A DNA stretch of 64,000 nt, from positions 620,001-684,000 of the forward strand of contig NZ_JACVEG010000001.1 of assembly GCF_014596725.1 (NCBI RefSeq), given 5' to 3'. The position numbers and the translations under genes were made by a program. This document shows, piece after piece, positions 17,676 to 27,956 of the stretch. The notes beneath the pieces are model-generated. The model saw only the letters and a program-made list of their open reading frames with translations, searched no databases and was not told where the DNA came from. The stretch is from Vibrio sp. Y2-5. Its GTDB lineage: Bacteria; Pseudomonadota; Gammaproteobacteria; Enterobacterales; Vibrionaceae. Positions within the stretch are counted from its first letter, which is position 1. Each line of letters begins with the position of its first letter.

Positions 17676-20600
17676 TTAATGTTTGTCGGCGATAACAACG
17701 ACAGGTTTTTTCTTAAATTTCTCACGCAGTGTTTGCATCATCACAAAGAACACTGGGGTGAGTAGGGTGCCAACAAATGTTGATAAGATCATGCCACCAA
17801 ACACAGCGAAACCGAGAGAATGGCGAGACGCCGCGCCTGCTCCCGATGCAATCACCAGTGGGAATACCCCCCAGATGAAAGCAAACGCAGTCATCTGCAC
17901 AGCTCGGAAACGTATTCGAGCTGCTTCCATTGCTGCCTCAAGGATTGAGAGCCCTCTGTTTTCGCGTAGAACTTTGGCGAACTCAACAATTAAAATCGCC
18001 ACCTTGGCGGACATACCTATCAGTATCACCACACCTATCTGTACATATAGGTCGAACGCTTGCCCTGCCATGATCAATGCTGCAACCGCGCCCAATACCG
18101 CAATCGGTACTGCCATCATTACCGCTGCCGGAATGGTCCAACTCTCATACTGAGCAACCAAGAACAGGTAGGTGAATATCAAAGAGAGTGCAAACGCAAT
18201 CGGTGCCATGTTGCCCGCTTTCATTTCCTGATACGTCATACCTGACCATTCGTACGAGTAGCCGCTTGGTAGCTCTTCAGCAGCCAGCTTTTCAATCGCT
18301 TTCACCACATCGCCAGAACTGAAACCTGCGGCAGGAGCACCATTGATAGTCGCTGCACTGAACATGTTGTAGTTTGAAAGCGTATCTGGGCCAAATATCG
18401 GTTTGATTTTAATCAGCGTACCTAATGGCACCATATTTCCCGTTGTACTACGAACATAGAGACGGCCAATATCATCAATATTGTCGCGATATTGTTGTTC
18501 TGCTTGAACTTTCACCTGATATGAACGACCAAATTTATTGAAATCGGAAATATAGGCACCACCCAGTTGTGACTGTAAAGTGGAGAATATTTCGTTCAAC
18601 GGCACGCCCAATGAGATGGCTTTATCTCGGTCGACATCAATGAAACGCTGCGGAATATTGGCGCGGAATATTGAGAATGCTCTCGCGACTTCTGGCAGTT
18701 GGTTTATTTTGGCTACGAAATCCGCTGTGGTGCTCGCCAGCTCTTGAGGAGAACGACCTAAGTTGTCCTGTAATATCAAGTTGAAGCCATCAACTGCACC
18801 CATACCTTTTATCGCGGGGGTTGCGAATACAAATGAAGCTGCATCTGGGTTGGCATTGAGCATTTGTGTAACTTTTTGCATCAGAACACGTTGGTGTAAA
18901 GCCGGATCTTTACGTTGGCTCCAGTTATCTAGTTTGATGATCAACATGCCTGAGTTGGGAATCGCAGCCATGTTAATCACTGAGAAGCCCGCAACAGAAA
19001 CCACGTTTTCTACGCCGTCGAGCTGGCGCAGTTCATCCACGTATTTTTCCATCAATGGCGCAGTACGCTGCAAAGCAGCGGCGTCAGGTAAGCGCATTTC
19101 CACCATAAATACGCCCTTGTCTTCGTTTGGAACGAAAGCAGAAGGAAGCTGCATAAAACTGAAGAACAGTGTGGCAATTAAAGCGCCATAGATCACCACA
19201 CTCAGCAACATGCGCTTACCAAGAAAGCCTACTAATCCCCGATATTTTGATGTGATAGCTTCAAACCCGCGGTTAAATGCGCGTAAAGGAGCGATAGGCG
19301 TAGAATGCTCGGATTTCAACATCAAAGCACACAGCGCTGGTGTTAGGGTTAGCGCGTTCACGGCAGAAATCAACACCGATACACAAATGGTCACGGCGAA
19401 CTGGTTGAACATTTTGCCAGAGATTCCCGGCAGTAAGGCCACTGGAACAAATACAGCAAGAAGGATCAGAGTCGTCGCCAGTACAGGCCCCGTGACTTCT
19501 TTCATCGCTTGAATTGTGGCGGGAATAGGGTCTAGATGTTCTTCATGGATGACCCTTTCCACGTTTTCGACCACGATGATGGCGTCATCCACCACGATAC
19601 CGATGGCGAGAATCAGACCAAACAGCGAGATGGTATTGATGGTCATACCCATAACACCCATCACAGCAAAGGTTGCAATGATTGAGACCGGAATCGCAAG
19701 GGTTGGGATGATGGTTGCACGCCAGTTTTGCAGGAACACGTATACCACCAATGTCACCAGTAACACGGCAATAATCAGCGTTTCATAAACTTCATCAATT
19801 GATGTCTCTACATACTCTGTAGAGTCGTATGCGATGTCATACACAAGGTCATCGGGGAATGATTGTTCATATTGTTGCATCGCTTCTTTAATGCGTTCCA
19901 TTACCTCCAACGCATTTGCAGTAGGCAACTGATAGAGTGCAAGTACAGCAGCTGGCTCGTTATTCATCCGGCCATCGGCTTCATAACCTTGAGCGCCGAC
20001 TTCAATGCGCGCCACGTCTTTTAGACGAATTAATGAACCATTCGGATTGGCTTTAACGATGATCTTTTCAAATTCTTCCGCGGTTTGTAATCGCCCTTTA
20101 ACCTGCAAAACATACTGATGTTGTTGTTCGTCTGGAGCTGGCATGCCGCCAATTTTACCGGCTGCGACCTGTACGTTTTGCGTTTTGATTGCTCCAATCA
20201 CATCCGATGCCGACAGCTTTAGAGACGCCAGTTTATTGGGCTGTAACCAAACACGCATCGAATAGTCTTTTTTACCCAACAGGGTAATATCACTCATGCC
20301 TTCAATACGTTTTAAGCGTTCTACGATATTCAGGTCTGCATAGTTTGAAAGGTAGATGCTGTCGTGTGTCTGCTTCGGCGATCGCAAAGTGATTACACCA
20401 AGCATGTCGGAAGATTTCTTGCGAACAGTAACGCCAATTTGGTTAACTTCTTGTGGCAGAGAAGAAGACGCTTGAGAGACAAGGTTGTTGACCCGAACTT
20501 GGGCCATATCGCCATCTGAGCCAACACGAAAGTAGACGCGCAAGGTATACGTGCCATCATTACCAATAACGGAGGACATGTAGATCATGTCTTCAACGCC

Positions 20601-20813
20601 ATTCACCTTCGCTTCAATTGGCTGAGCAACGGTTTTTTTCACCACATCAGCACTTGCTCCGGGATACATAGTACTGACGGTTATCACGGTAGGTGAAATT
20701 TGTGGGTATTCCGACACAGGCAATACTTTTAGAGCGATAAGCCCCATCAGTGTCATCGCCAGCGAAATAACCAGTGCAAATTTAGGTCGATAGATAAAAA
20801 ATTTACTTAACAT
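17676..20813 (-). CDS. RND (HAE1 family) multidrug efflux pump, inner-membrane transporter
   Basis: 1045 residues, the normal length of AcrB/MexB-type pumps, running from MLSKFFIYRPKFALVISLAM. Proton-relay residues are visible: the double Asp in GIVVDDAIIVVENVE (fourth membrane segment) and Lys in IGMSAKVAILIVEFAK (tenth). Two large periplasmic porter loops lie between the membrane halves. It exports substrates from the periplasm or inner membrane via the adaptor encoded 8 nt upstream (20822-21970). No outer-membrane channel gene is adjacent, so TolC is the likely exit. Substrate and regulator are unknown; no TetR gene is beside it. Confidence 0.93.
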   Translation of the reverse strand: MLSKFFIYRPKFALVISLAMTLMGLIALKVLPVSEYPQISPTVITVSTMYPGASADVVKKTVAQPIEAKVNGVEDMIYMSSVIGNDGTYTLRVYFRVGSDGDMAQVRVNNLVSQASSSLPQEVNQIGVTVRKKSSDMLGVITLRSPKQTHDSIYLSNYADLNIVERLKRIEGMSDITLLGKKDYSMRVWLQPNKLASLKLSASDVIGAIKTQNVQVAAGKIGGMPAPDEQQHQYVLQVKGRLQTAEEFEKIIVKANPNGSLIRLKDVARIEVGAQGYEADGRMNNEPAAVLALYQLPTANALEVMERIKEAMQQYEQSFPDDLVYDIAYDSTEYVETSIDEVYETLIIAVLLVTLVVYVFLQNWRATIIPTLAIPVSIIATFAVMGVMGMTINTISLFGLILAIGIVVDDAIIVVENVERVIHEEHLDPIPATIQAMKEVTGPVLATTLILLAVFVPVALLPGISGKMFNQFAVTICVSVLISAVNALTLTPALCALMLKSEHSTPIAPLRAFNRGFEAITSKYRGLVGFLGKRMLLSVVIYGALIATLFFSFMQLPSAFVPNEDKGVFMVEMRLPDAAALQRTAPLMEKYVDELRQLDGVENVVSVAGFSVINMAAIPNSGMLIIKLDNWSQRKDPALHQRVLMQKVTQMLNANPDAASFVFATPAIKGMGAVDGFNLILQDNLGRSPQELASTTADFVAKINQLPEVARAFSIFRANIPQRFIDVDRDKAISLGVPLNEIFSTLQSQLGGAYISDFNKFGRSYQVKVQAEQQYRDNIDDIGRLYVRSTTGNMVPLGTLIKIKPIFGPDTLSNYNMFSAATINGAPAAGFSSGDVVKAIEKLAAEELPSGYSYEWSGMTYQEMKAGNMAPIAFALSLIFTYLFLVAQYESWTIPAAVMMAVPIAVLGAVAALIMAGQAFDLYVQIGVVILIGMSAKVAILIVEFAKVLRENRGLSILEAAMEAARIRFRAVQMTAFAFIWGVFPLVIASGAGAASRHSLGFAVFGGMILSTFVGTLLTPVFFVMMQTLREKFKKKPVVVIADKH

Positions 20814-20821
20814 AATTATGC

Positions 20822-21970
20822 CTAACTCGCTTTATTCGCTGGAACAGTGACATCGTTGGCTTGTACTTTCATACCGACACGGACTTTTTGTAGTCCTTTT
20901 ACAATCACTTTTTCGTCTTCTGCTAATCCGGCGGTCACTGCTTTGTTGGTGCCGTATGTTTGTCCCAGTTCGATTTCACGACGATCGACGACGTCGTCAC
21001 TGTTTACTACCATAACGTAGTCTCCAGATTGGTCTTGCTGCACTGATGCTGCAGGGACGAGTAACCCTTCGATGGTTTTGCCTTTTAGGCTAATGGTTAA
21101 GTTGCCGTATTCACCCGGCATGAGCGAGTATTTGGTATTGGCGAAGGTGGCTTCGGCTTGGATTGAACCTGTATCAAGGTCGATTTTGTTGCCTACTGCG
21201 TAAATTTTACCGTCTGCTGGGTATTCACTGCCGTCAGATAAATTTAACGCCAAGTCCACATCAAGTTTGCCTTCATCGGCTCTTACTGCATCGACAACGT
21301 TGCGTATACGTCGATAAAGTTTTTCATCAATATTGAATCGAAAGTGGATGGGGTCGATTTGGGTCAGGGAGACTAAAGGTTTTAACTGCAATGTTGTGAT
21401 GCGGTCACCCACTCGATAGTTACTAAATCCGACTCGGCCTGAAAATGGTGCTCGAATAGTTGAAAAATCGAGATCGAGCTGCGCTGAAAGCAACGAGGCT
21501 TCCGCACCTTTCACAGAGGCTGTCGCTGTCGCCTGTTTAGCGATGGCATCATCGTACTGCTGTTCGCTGATGCTTTTATCTTTAATCAGCTTCTTCGCTC
21601 TGTCTGCTTCGCGATTGGCGAGAGAGAGCTCAGCCTGAGCTTTTTGTAATGATGCTTTCGCGTACGCCAGTGCTGCTTTATATGGGCGGGGATCGATTTG
21701 GAACAAAATCTGATCTTTTTCCACCATATCACCATCTTTAAAATGAACTTCAGTCAGCTCACCGTTGACTCTTGGCATTATGTCGATGTCGTTTTCTGCG
21801 ACCGTTCTACCAATAAAAGAGTGATAAGGCGTAATTTCCGAAGCATGCATTGTCACAGTTTCGACGATAGGCGCGGCAACTTGCTGTTTTTGTGTGACGT
21901 CCTTACAGCCCAAAAGAAGTAGGGAAACAATAGCTGTAGAAGTTAGGACATACTTGTTGTCGAATCTCAT
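20822..21970 (-). CDS. RND efflux periplasmic adaptor (membrane fusion) lipoprotein
   Basis: 382 residues. The signal peptide ends in LLGC (Cys22), so the N-terminus should be lipid-anchored in the inner membrane. Then come a biotinyl-lipoyl-like half (GELTEVHFKDGDMVEKDQIL), a coiled-coil hairpin (about residues 100-165, ending with TASVKGAEASLLSAQLDL), the second lipoyl half (STIRAPFSGRVG) and beta-barrel domains. It bridges the pump at 17676-20813 to an outer-membrane channel. It is the first gene of the two-gene unit. Confidence 0.93.
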   Translation of the reverse strand: MRFDNKYVLTSTAIVSLLLLGCKDVTQKQQVAAPIVETVTMHASEITPYHSFIGRTVAENDIDIMPRVNGELTEVHFKDGDMVEKDQILFQIDPRPYKAALAYAKASLQKAQAELSLANREADRAKKLIKDKSISEQQYDDAIAKQATATASVKGAEASLLSAQLDLDFSTIRAPFSGRVGFSNYRVGDRITTLQLKPLVSLTQIDPIHFRFNIDEKLYRRIRNVVDAVRADEGKLDVDLALNLSDGSEYPADGKIYAVGNKIDLDTGSIQAEATFANTKYSLMPGEYGNLTISLKGKTIEGLLVPAASVQQDQSGDYVMVVNSDDVVDRREIELGQTYGTNKAVTAGLAEDEKVIVKGLQKVRVGMKVQANDVTVPANKAS

Positions 21971-22255
21971 TATTAGGACCTGTAGGTTTGATAGTTATTC
22001 TCTTAACGCAGCTTTTTGCTGTCATTGGATGAGCCTGCTTTGAATAGACAACGTGGTTAACTTCCGTCTTAGCGATGAGTCGTTCAACGCTAAGTCAGAA
22101 GCTTTTGCTTTTTTTGTTTTCGCGAATCGAGTTTGTAATAGAAAGTTACAATTCGCTTTGGGGGCAATATTAAATAAAAGGAGGGGGTAGAAATGTCCGA
22201 TAATGTTTAGTTTTGCAATTTCGTCGGGAAAACCGTACTTGCCAATTTGGAAAGT
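21971..22255. other. Gap between bioA and the efflux operon (285 bp)
   Basis: It must hold the promoter of the leftward efflux operon and the 3' end of bioA transcription. A 7-bp dyad CTTAGCG (22068-22074) / CGCTAAG (22088-22094) with a 13-nt centre lies about 100 bp before the adaptor start and could be an operator. No clear terminator for bioA is seen. Confidence 0.35.
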
Positions 22256-23545
22256 TTAACTCTCATTTCGGGCAAAACAGGCTGGATCCAACAACGCTGC
22301 GCTAATAGCTTTAAGCAGTTTGTGCAGGTGCTCTGGCTGGCTAATGTATGGCGGCATAATGTAAATCAAGCGACCGAAAGGGCGAATCCATACGCCCATC
22401 TCAACAAACAGAGCCTGAATATTTTCCATGTTGACTGGATGATGGGTTTCAATCACGCCGATAGCGCCTAAATAACGAATCTGTTTCACCTCAGAATATG
22501 ACTCAAACTGCACCAACTCTTCGGCAAAGAAAGCTTCAATTTGCTTAACCTGCTTTTGCCATTGTCCAGAGGCAATGATATCTAAGCTGGCTGAAGCGAC
22601 AGCGCAAGCGAGCGGGTTACCCATAAACGTTGGTCCATGCATAAAGCAGCCGGCTTCCCCACCACAAACAGTATCGGCAACTTTTTGGGTGGTCAGAGTG
22701 GCAGAAAGAGTCATGTAGCCACCCGTTAATGCTTTGCCTACACAAAGAATGTCTGGCTGTACATCGGCGTGTTCACACGCAAATAATTTGCCCGTTCTGC
22801 CAAACCCTGTCGCGATTTCATCCAATATCAACAGTAGGTTGAATTCATCGCAGAGCTGTCGAACTTGGCGCAAAAACTCAGGGTGATAGATACGCATCCC
22901 GCCTGCACCTTGCACAATCGGTTCCATTATTACAGCGGCTATCTGCTGGTGATGCTGGGTTAGCTTATGACGAAAATCTTCGATATCTGACTCATCCCAC
23001 TCTTGCCAAAAGTCGCCTTGTGGTGAATCTGCAAAGATGTGCTCTGGAAGAAAACCTTTATAAAGGCTGTGCATCGAGTTATCAGGGTCGGTCACGGACA
23101 TCGCCGCAAAAGTGTCACCGTGGTATCCGTGGCGTAGTGTCAGGAATTTTGAGCGGCTCTCACCTTTTGCATGCCAATACTGCAATGCCATTTTCAGGCT
23201 AACTTCCACGGCAACAGATCCGGAATCTGCCAAAAATACCTGCTGCAAATTACTTGGAGCGAGCGAAAGTAGTTTTTTACACACATCAATGGCTGGCTGG
23301 TGGGTTATCCCGCCAAACATCACATGAGACATCTTATCAATCTGCTGATGTGCCGCCAGATTAAGCAGAGGATGGTTGTAACCGTGTATCGCCGACCACC
23401 AAGAAGACATGCCATCAACCAGTTGATTTCCTTGTTCTAAATAGAGGTGAACGCCTTCTGCGTGTGTCACAGGGTAGCAGGTCAGAGGTGCCAGCGTGGA
23501 AGTGTAAGGGTGCCATATATGCTGGCGATCAAAGGTTAAGTCCAT
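22256..23545 (-). CDS. bioA: Adenosylmethionine-8-amino-7-oxononanoate aminotransferase
   Basis: Converts KAPA to DAPA with SAM as amino donor (PLP enzyme, biotin pathway). 429 residues, normal length. Motifs: HIWHPYTSTLAP at the N-terminus, DGMSSWWSAIHGYNHP (substrate binding), and the PLP-Lys segment LCVGKALTGGYMTLSAT; the Asp of LLILDEIATGFGRTG contacts the cofactor. It is divergent from bioB with a shared 201-bp control region, as in E. coli. Confidence 0.97.
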   Translation of the reverse strand: MDLTFDRQHIWHPYTSTLAPLTCYPVTHAEGVHLYLEQGNQLVDGMSSWWSAIHGYNHPLLNLAAHQQIDKMSHVMFGGITHQPAIDVCKKLLSLAPSNLQQVFLADSGSVAVEVSLKMALQYWHAKGESRSKFLTLRHGYHGDTFAAMSVTDPDNSMHSLYKGFLPEHIFADSPQGDFWQEWDESDIEDFRHKLTQHHQQIAAVIMEPIVQGAGGMRIYHPEFLRQVRQLCDEFNLLLILDEIATGFGRTGKLFACEHADVQPDILCVGKALTGGYMTLSATLTTQKVADTVCGGEAGCFMHGPTFMGNPLACAVASASLDIIASGQWQKQVKQIEAFFAEELVQFESYSEVKQIRYLGAIGVIETHHPVNMENIQALFVEMGVWIRPFGRLIYIMPPYISQPEHLHKLLKAISAALLDPACFARNES

Positions 23546-23585
23546 TCTAAACTCGCAATCAAAAGTGATTAAGAAATAATCTAAC

Positions 23586-23614
23586 GTAAACTTTTTGTGA
23601 TCTATCGTGTTGAC
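23586..23614. promoter_or_regulatory. bioO: Candidate BirA operator between bioA and bioB
   Basis: GTAAAC (23586-23591) and GTTGAC (23609-23614) form an imperfect dyad with a 17-nt centre. The E. coli BirA operator is TTGTAAACC/GGTTTACAA with an 18-nt gap between the same half-sites. The right arm overlaps the bioB -35. Biotin-bound BirA would repress both directions. The match is partial (one mismatch per half-site). Confidence 0.5.
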
Positions 23615-23637
23615 AGTCTATCGCGTGTCGTTAGACT
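23610..23637 (+). promoter_or_regulatory. Promoter of bioBFCD
   Basis: TTGACA (23610-23615) is a perfect -35. After 16 nt comes TAGACT (23632-23637), a 4/6 -10. It lies about 110 nt before the bioB start and overlaps the candidate BirA site. Confidence 0.55.
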
Positions 23638-23746
23638 AACCAAGCATAAATGCCTAGAAGTGCTCGGTTTTTGATCGGCGAGTTAAGCGAGAGAAGAGCC
23701 CTCAGTGAGAAAGGCACAGAACAATAATTATCAATAAGGATTACGC

Positions 23747-24799
23747 GTGGAAATTCGTCATAACTGGACAGTGTCTGAAGTAAAAACACTGCTTGAAAAG
23801 CCATTCATGGATCTACTGTTTGAAGCTCAGTTGGTTCATCGTCAATATCAGCCTCACAACCATGTTCAAGTAAGCACATTGCTGTCAATTAAAACCGGTG
23901 CTTGCCCTGAAGACTGTAAATATTGCCCTCAAAGTGCTCATTATCGTACCGATGTCGAGAAAGAACGCTTAATGGAAGTCGAGCGTGTACTGGATGCCGC
24001 ACGTAAGGCGAAAAATTCAGGTTCAACACGTTTCTGTATGGGTGCCGCGTGGAAAAATCCGAAAAGCAGGGATATGCCATACCTTAAAGAGATGATTTCT
24101 GGCGTGAAAAATATGGGCTTAGAAACCTGTATGACGCTGGGAATGCTTAATGCAGAACAAGCGAATGAACTGGCTGAGGCTGGCTTGGATTATTACAACC
24201 ATAACCTTGATACCTCACCTGAGTATTACGGAAATATCATTACAACCCGTACTTATCAGGATCGATTAGACACACTCTCTCACGTGCGCGAAGCAGGGAT
24301 GAAAATCTGTTCGGGTGGCATTATTGGTATGGGTGAAAGTACTAATGACCGTGCAGGTTTGTTAGTTGAACTGGCTAACTTATCGGTTCAGCCTGAAAGT
24401 GTGCCAATTAACATGTTGGTGAAAGTAAAAGGTACGCCGCTGGAAGATGTTGAAGATGTTGAACCTTTTGACTTCATTCGCTTGATTGCTGTGGCTCGTA
24501 TCATGATGCCTAAGTCTGCGGTGCGTTTGTCTGCAGGGCGCGAAAAAATGAACGAGCAGATGCAGGCACTATGTTTTATGGCTGGCGCAAACTCAATCTT
24601 CTACGGTTGCAAGTTATTAACCACACCGAACCCTGCAGAAGACAGCGACATGCTGCTGTTCAACAAGCTTGGCATTAACAGCCAGCAAGTTGTACAGAAG
24701 CCGGATGAAATCGCTGAGAATGAGTTGCTTGATCGCGTAGTAGAGCGTGTTGCCTCTCGTCCAACTGCCGACGATTTATTCTATGACGCTACAGTTTAA
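23747..24799 (+). CDS. bioB: Biotin synthase
   Basis: Radical SAM enzyme inserting sulfur into dethiobiotin. 350 residues with a GTG start preceded by AAGGA. The radical-SAM cysteines are in [11 protein letters not shown] (about residues 53-63), and the second-cluster Cys/Arg residues are in the conserved barrel ([27 protein letters not shown]). First gene of bioBFCD; bioF overlaps its last 17 nt, which suggests translational coupling. Confidence 0.97.
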   Translation: MEIRHNWTVSEVKTLLEKPFMDLLFEAQLVHRQYQPHNHVQVSTLLSIKTGACPEDCKYCPQSAHYRTDVEKERLMEVERVLDAARKAKNSGSTRFCMGAAWKNPKSRDMPYLKEMISGVKNMGLETCMTLGMLNAEQANELAEAGLDYYNHNLDTSPEYYGNIITTRTYQDRLDTLSHVREAGMKICSGGIIGMGESTNDRAGLLVELANLSVQPESVPINMLVKVKGTPLEDVEDVEPFDFIRLIAVARIMMPKSAVRLSAGREKMNEQMQALCFMAGANSIFYGCKLLTTPNPAEDSDMLLFNKLGINSQQVVQKPDEIAENELLDRVVERVASRPTADDLFYDATV

Positions 24800-25937
24800 G
24801 TCTCGCATTCACGAGGCATTACTTGAACGGGAAAATTTCGGTTTAACTCGCTCGCTTCAGGTGCTACAAGGCGGAAATCGGGTCTCAACTCAGTGTGGTG
24901 ACACTGAGTTTATCAACTTTTCCAGCAACGACTATCTGGGGCTTGCCAGTGATAAAGCGCTGACTAGTGCGTGGCAAGCCGGACTGGATATTTACGGCGC
25001 AGGAAGCGGTGCTTCTCCTTTGGTTACTGGGTTTTCAGCGGCGCATGCCAGCTTGGAACGTTCGCTATGTGAGTGGCTTGGCTTTGATCGAGCGATACTG
25101 TTTGGCTCTGGCTTCAGTGCTAATCAGGCGTTGCTTTTTACTCTGATGCGTAAGGACGATTTGCTGCTACAAGATAAGCTGAATCATGCTTCATTAATGG
25201 AAGCTGGGATGCTTTGCCAAGCAACAATGAAGCGCTTTAAGCACAACGATCTCCAACACCTATCTCAACTGCTCTCTGGTGACCACAATGCGTTGGTGGT
25301 GACGGAAGGTGTGTTTAGTATGGATGGCGACAGGTCTCCACTGGAAGAAATTCATCAATTAACACGAAACAATGCTTGGTTGATGGTCGATGATGCCCAT
25401 GGCGTCGGAGTTTTAGGTGATAACGGAGCCGGTAGCTGCAATGCGGCGGGTATCCAGCCCCAAATACTGGTAGTGACGTTCGGTAAAGCATTTGGACTCT
25501 CGGGAGCGGCTATTCTGTGTAGCGAAGAGGTGGGAAATTATCTTACTCAGTTCGCTCGACATCATGTCTATTCGACAGCAATTCCTCCTTCGCAGGCGCA
25601 TGCCATTACTCATGCCGTTGGCATGATTCAAACTCAGCAATGGCGGCGTGAAAAGCTGCATGAGCTGTCTCAGGTTTATGATGAACTATTGCAGTCAGTT
25701 GACGGCTATGTAGAGACGTCTACACCGATCAAACCTTTTATTTTGGGGAAATCTCAGCAGGCACTGAACGTTGCTCGACAACTGAAAGAAAAGGGATTTT
25801 GGATGACTGCTATTCGTCCACCAACAGTTCCTGAAGGTTCAGCGCGATTACGTATCACGCTCACTGCAAATCACAACGTCAAAGATATTTGTGCGTTAGC
25901 GAGCGCTTTAGCTCAGTGTATGGAGTCAAATAAATGA
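24783..25937 (+). CDS. bioF: 8-amino-7-oxononanoate synthase
   Basis: PLP enzyme condensing pimeloyl-ACP/CoA with alanine to give KAPA. The start ATG 24783 gives 384 residues, the usual length; an upstream in-frame start at 24747 lies inside bioB and has no family support. Motifs: [34 protein letters not shown], and the PLP-Lys in [13 protein letters not shown]. It overlaps bioB by 17 nt and bioC by 4 nt. Confidence 0.96.
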   Translation: MTLQFKSRIHEALLERENFGLTRSLQVLQGGNRVSTQCGDTEFINFSSNDYLGLASDKALTSAWQAGLDIYGAGSGASPLVTGFSAAHASLERSLCEWLGFDRAILFGSGFSANQALLFTLMRKDDLLLQDKLNHASLMEAGMLCQATMKRFKHNDLQHLSQLLSGDHNALVVTEGVFSMDGDRSPLEEIHQLTRNNAWLMVDDAHGVGVLGDNGAGSCNAAGIQPQILVVTFGKAFGLSGAAILCSEEVGNYLTQFARHHVYSTAIPPSQAHAITHAVGMIQTQQWRREKLHELSQVYDELLQSVDGYVETSTPIKPFILGKSQQALNVARQLKEKGFWMTAIRPPTVPEGSARLRITLTANHNVKDICALASALAQCMESNK

Positions 25938-26737
25938 GTGAATTAGCCTTACGCTCAGAGATTGACAGCAAAGACAAATCCGCCATTTCAAGCGCCTTTA
26001 GCAAAGCCGCATCGACCTATGATAAACATGCGGCATTTCAGCGCGATGTTGGTCATCGTCTGTTAAAGCTGCTACCCACAGATTTATCTGGGCTTCGGGT
26101 TCTCGATTTAGGCTGTGGTACGGGCTATTTTTCACGACAACTTCAGCAGCTCGGAGCGAAAGTGGTGTGCGCCGATCTCTCTCCGGCTATGCTCGAACAG
26201 GCGAGAGAGCGTTGTGGTGAGGACTCGCTCACGTATGTTCAAGCCGATGCGGAACAACTGCCTTTTTCTGCTGGCGAGTTTGATATTGTTTTTTCAAGTC
26301 TGGCTCTTCAGTGGTGTGACGATTTATCCTCGCCTCTGGCTGAAATACGACGTGTACTCAAACCATTAGGTCGTGGTTACTTTTCCACTTTGCTTGATGG
26401 CTCCCTGATTGAGCTTAAGCAGTCATGGCGGAAAATTGATTCTCATCAACATGTTAATGAGTTCATTTCTTTCAATCAGGTAAAAATTGCGTTAGCGCAA
26501 GCCGAGGTTCCTAAGCATCACTTAAACTTGGCCGAGATGATTGTTTGGTATGACACTGCTTTTGAGCTGATGCGCGATTTAAAAGGCATCGGGGCGAACC
26601 ATATCCATTCAAGATCTCAGGGGTTGACGGGAAGACGGGCACTGATTCAAGTCGAACAGGCCTACGAGCGATTTCGAAGTCAGCAAGGTTCTTTACCTGC
26701 AACATATCAGGTTTGTTTAGGGGTAATTTATCGATGA
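25934..26737 (+). CDS. bioC: Malonyl-ACP O-methyltransferase
   Basis: Methylates malonyl-ACP so the fatty-acid machinery can build the pimeloyl chain. 267 residues. SAM motif [13 protein letters not shown] near residue 60, acidic motif [15 protein letters not shown], and [15 protein letters not shown] typical of BioC. It starts with the ATGA overlap on bioF and ends overlapping bioD by 4 nt. No bioH is in this window. Confidence 0.95.
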   Translation: MSELALRSEIDSKDKSAISSAFSKAASTYDKHAAFQRDVGHRLLKLLPTDLSGLRVLDLGCGTGYFSRQLQQLGAKVVCADLSPAMLEQARERCGEDSLTYVQADAEQLPFSAGEFDIVFSSLALQWCDDLSSPLAEIRRVLKPLGRGYFSTLLDGSLIELKQSWRKIDSHQHVNEFISFNQVKIALAQAEVPKHHLNLAEMIVWYDTAFELMRDLKGIGANHIHSRSQGLTGRRALIQVEQAYERFRSQQGSLPATYQVCLGVIYR

Positions 26738-27426
26738 TAAATGCATTTTTTATTGCGGGTACGGACACCGATGTTGGTAAAACAGTGGCTTCAAAAGCGA
26801 TATTGCAAGCGATTGCCAGTAAGGGCTTTACAACAATTGGCTATAAACCAGTAGCCGCGGGTTGTGAGAGAACAGAGCAGGGTTTACGTAACTCTGACGC
26901 GCTCCATCTCATGAAAGTAGCGACACAAGAGATGCCGTATGACGACGTCAATCCATACGCGCTAGCATTGCCTGCATCGCCACACATTGCAGCTAAGCAC
27001 GAGAATCTGACTATTGATTACAAGGTATTGAGTGACAAGCTTGATTACTTGAAAACAAAAGCGGATACCGTATTGGTTGAAGGTGCGGGTGGCTGGAGAG
27101 TGCCAGTTTCTGATACAGACTGTTTATCGACTTGGGTTAAGCAAGAGAAATTACCAGTTGTATTAGTGGTAGGGGTGAAACTTGGTTGCTTAAGTCACGC
27201 TCTGCTTACGGCGGAAAGTATTGAAGCGGACGGTTTGACGATTGTTGGTTGGGTGGCAAACCGTATTAACCCAGGCACTGAGCACTACGCTGAAATTATT
27301 GAGGTGTTGGAATCTCGTATTCGTGCACCAAAACTGGGTGAAATCCCATATGTTCCAAGTGCTAAACGCACGGAACTTGGTAAATACATCAACCTTGAAC
27401 CTTTGATGGAAAAGGAGCTCGCGTAG
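26734..27426 (+). CDS. bioD: Dethiobiotin synthetase
   Basis: ATP-dependent carboxylation of DAPA to dethiobiotin. ATG 26734 (230 residues, overlapping the bioC stop) is chosen; the upstream start at 26713 lies inside bioC. P-loop variant GTDTDVGKT at residues about 9-17, GYKPVAAG, and the [11 protein letters not shown] switch segment are all present. Last gene of the biotin operon, followed by a shared terminator. Confidence 0.95.
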   Translation: MINAFFIAGTDTDVGKTVASKAILQAIASKGFTTIGYKPVAAGCERTEQGLRNSDALHLMKVATQEMPYDDVNPYALALPASPHIAAKHENLTIDYKVLSDKLDYLKTKADTVLVEGAGGWRVPVSDTDCLSTWVKQEKLPVVLVVGVKLGCLSHALLTAESIEADGLTIVGWVANRINPGTEHYAEIIEVLESRIRAPKLGEIPYVPSAKRTELGKYINLEPLMEKELA

Positions 27427-27474
27427 TCGGGTTCTAAACCAAACATCCTGAGATAGCTTGGGTATAAGGCAAAC

Positions 27475-27506
27475 AAAAGGGCTGCATTAGTGCAGCCCTT
27501 TTTAAA
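27475..27506. terminator. Bidirectional intrinsic terminator (bioD / small ORF)
   Basis: A 12-bp stem pairs 27475-27486 with 27491-27502 (loop TTAG). T runs on one strand and on the complement let it serve both bioD and the leftward small ORF at 27517-27690. Confidence 0.88.
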
Positions 27507-27516
27507 ATCTGTTTGA

Positions 27517-27690
27517 TTACATTTCTTTGTTCAAACCAAGCATAGCGAATGCTTGTTGAGTTTCAGCAATATGTTGTTGCACTGACTGTTGTTGGTCAAT
27601 TCCTAGTTGCAACTTCGCCTCTTCTTCAGTTAAGCCTAAATGGCAGCGGAGTAGGTCGATTGCCATTTTATAACTTTGAGCTTCAGCCAT
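27517..27690 (-). CDS. Small 57-residue protein of unknown function
   Basis: The ORF begins MAEAQSYKMAIDLLRCHLGL and ends LGLNKEM. It is Gln/Glu/Ala-rich, predicted all-helical, with an N-terminal helix and a TEEEAKLQLGI segment; no membrane part. An AAGGA ribosome binding site lies about 7 nt before the ATG, and the ORF ends 11-15 nt from a terminator working in its direction, so it has start signal, frame and stop signal. I do not recognise a named family. Confidence 0.7.
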   Translation of the reverse strand: MAEAQSYKMAIDLLRCHLGLTEEEAKLQLGIDQQQSVQQHIAETQQAFAMLGLNKEM

Positions 27691-27956
27691 GATGATATCC
27701 TTCGTTATGATTTCTCTCTCACTGTTCGGAATTTAATCTCTTTCGACTTGTGTCTCAATACGACAAAAGTCTAACTCAGTAGAGATCGGATCTGTTTACA
27801 TTATAGCCACATAATTGACATTAAATGTTTCAATTTAACACTTAACCTTGTTTTTTAAATCGCAGACACTATGTATTAGAAAACTCCTGAAGCCTTTGTG
27901 TGGAATACCTTAGTGACTTTGGGTTAATAGTCAGCTTTCCTCAACGGAGATAATTA

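Noticed and set aside
17683..18153. Long plus-strand frames opposite the RND pump gene
   Set aside because: Shadows of the pump on the other strand; composition Ala/Thr/Ile-rich with no domain.
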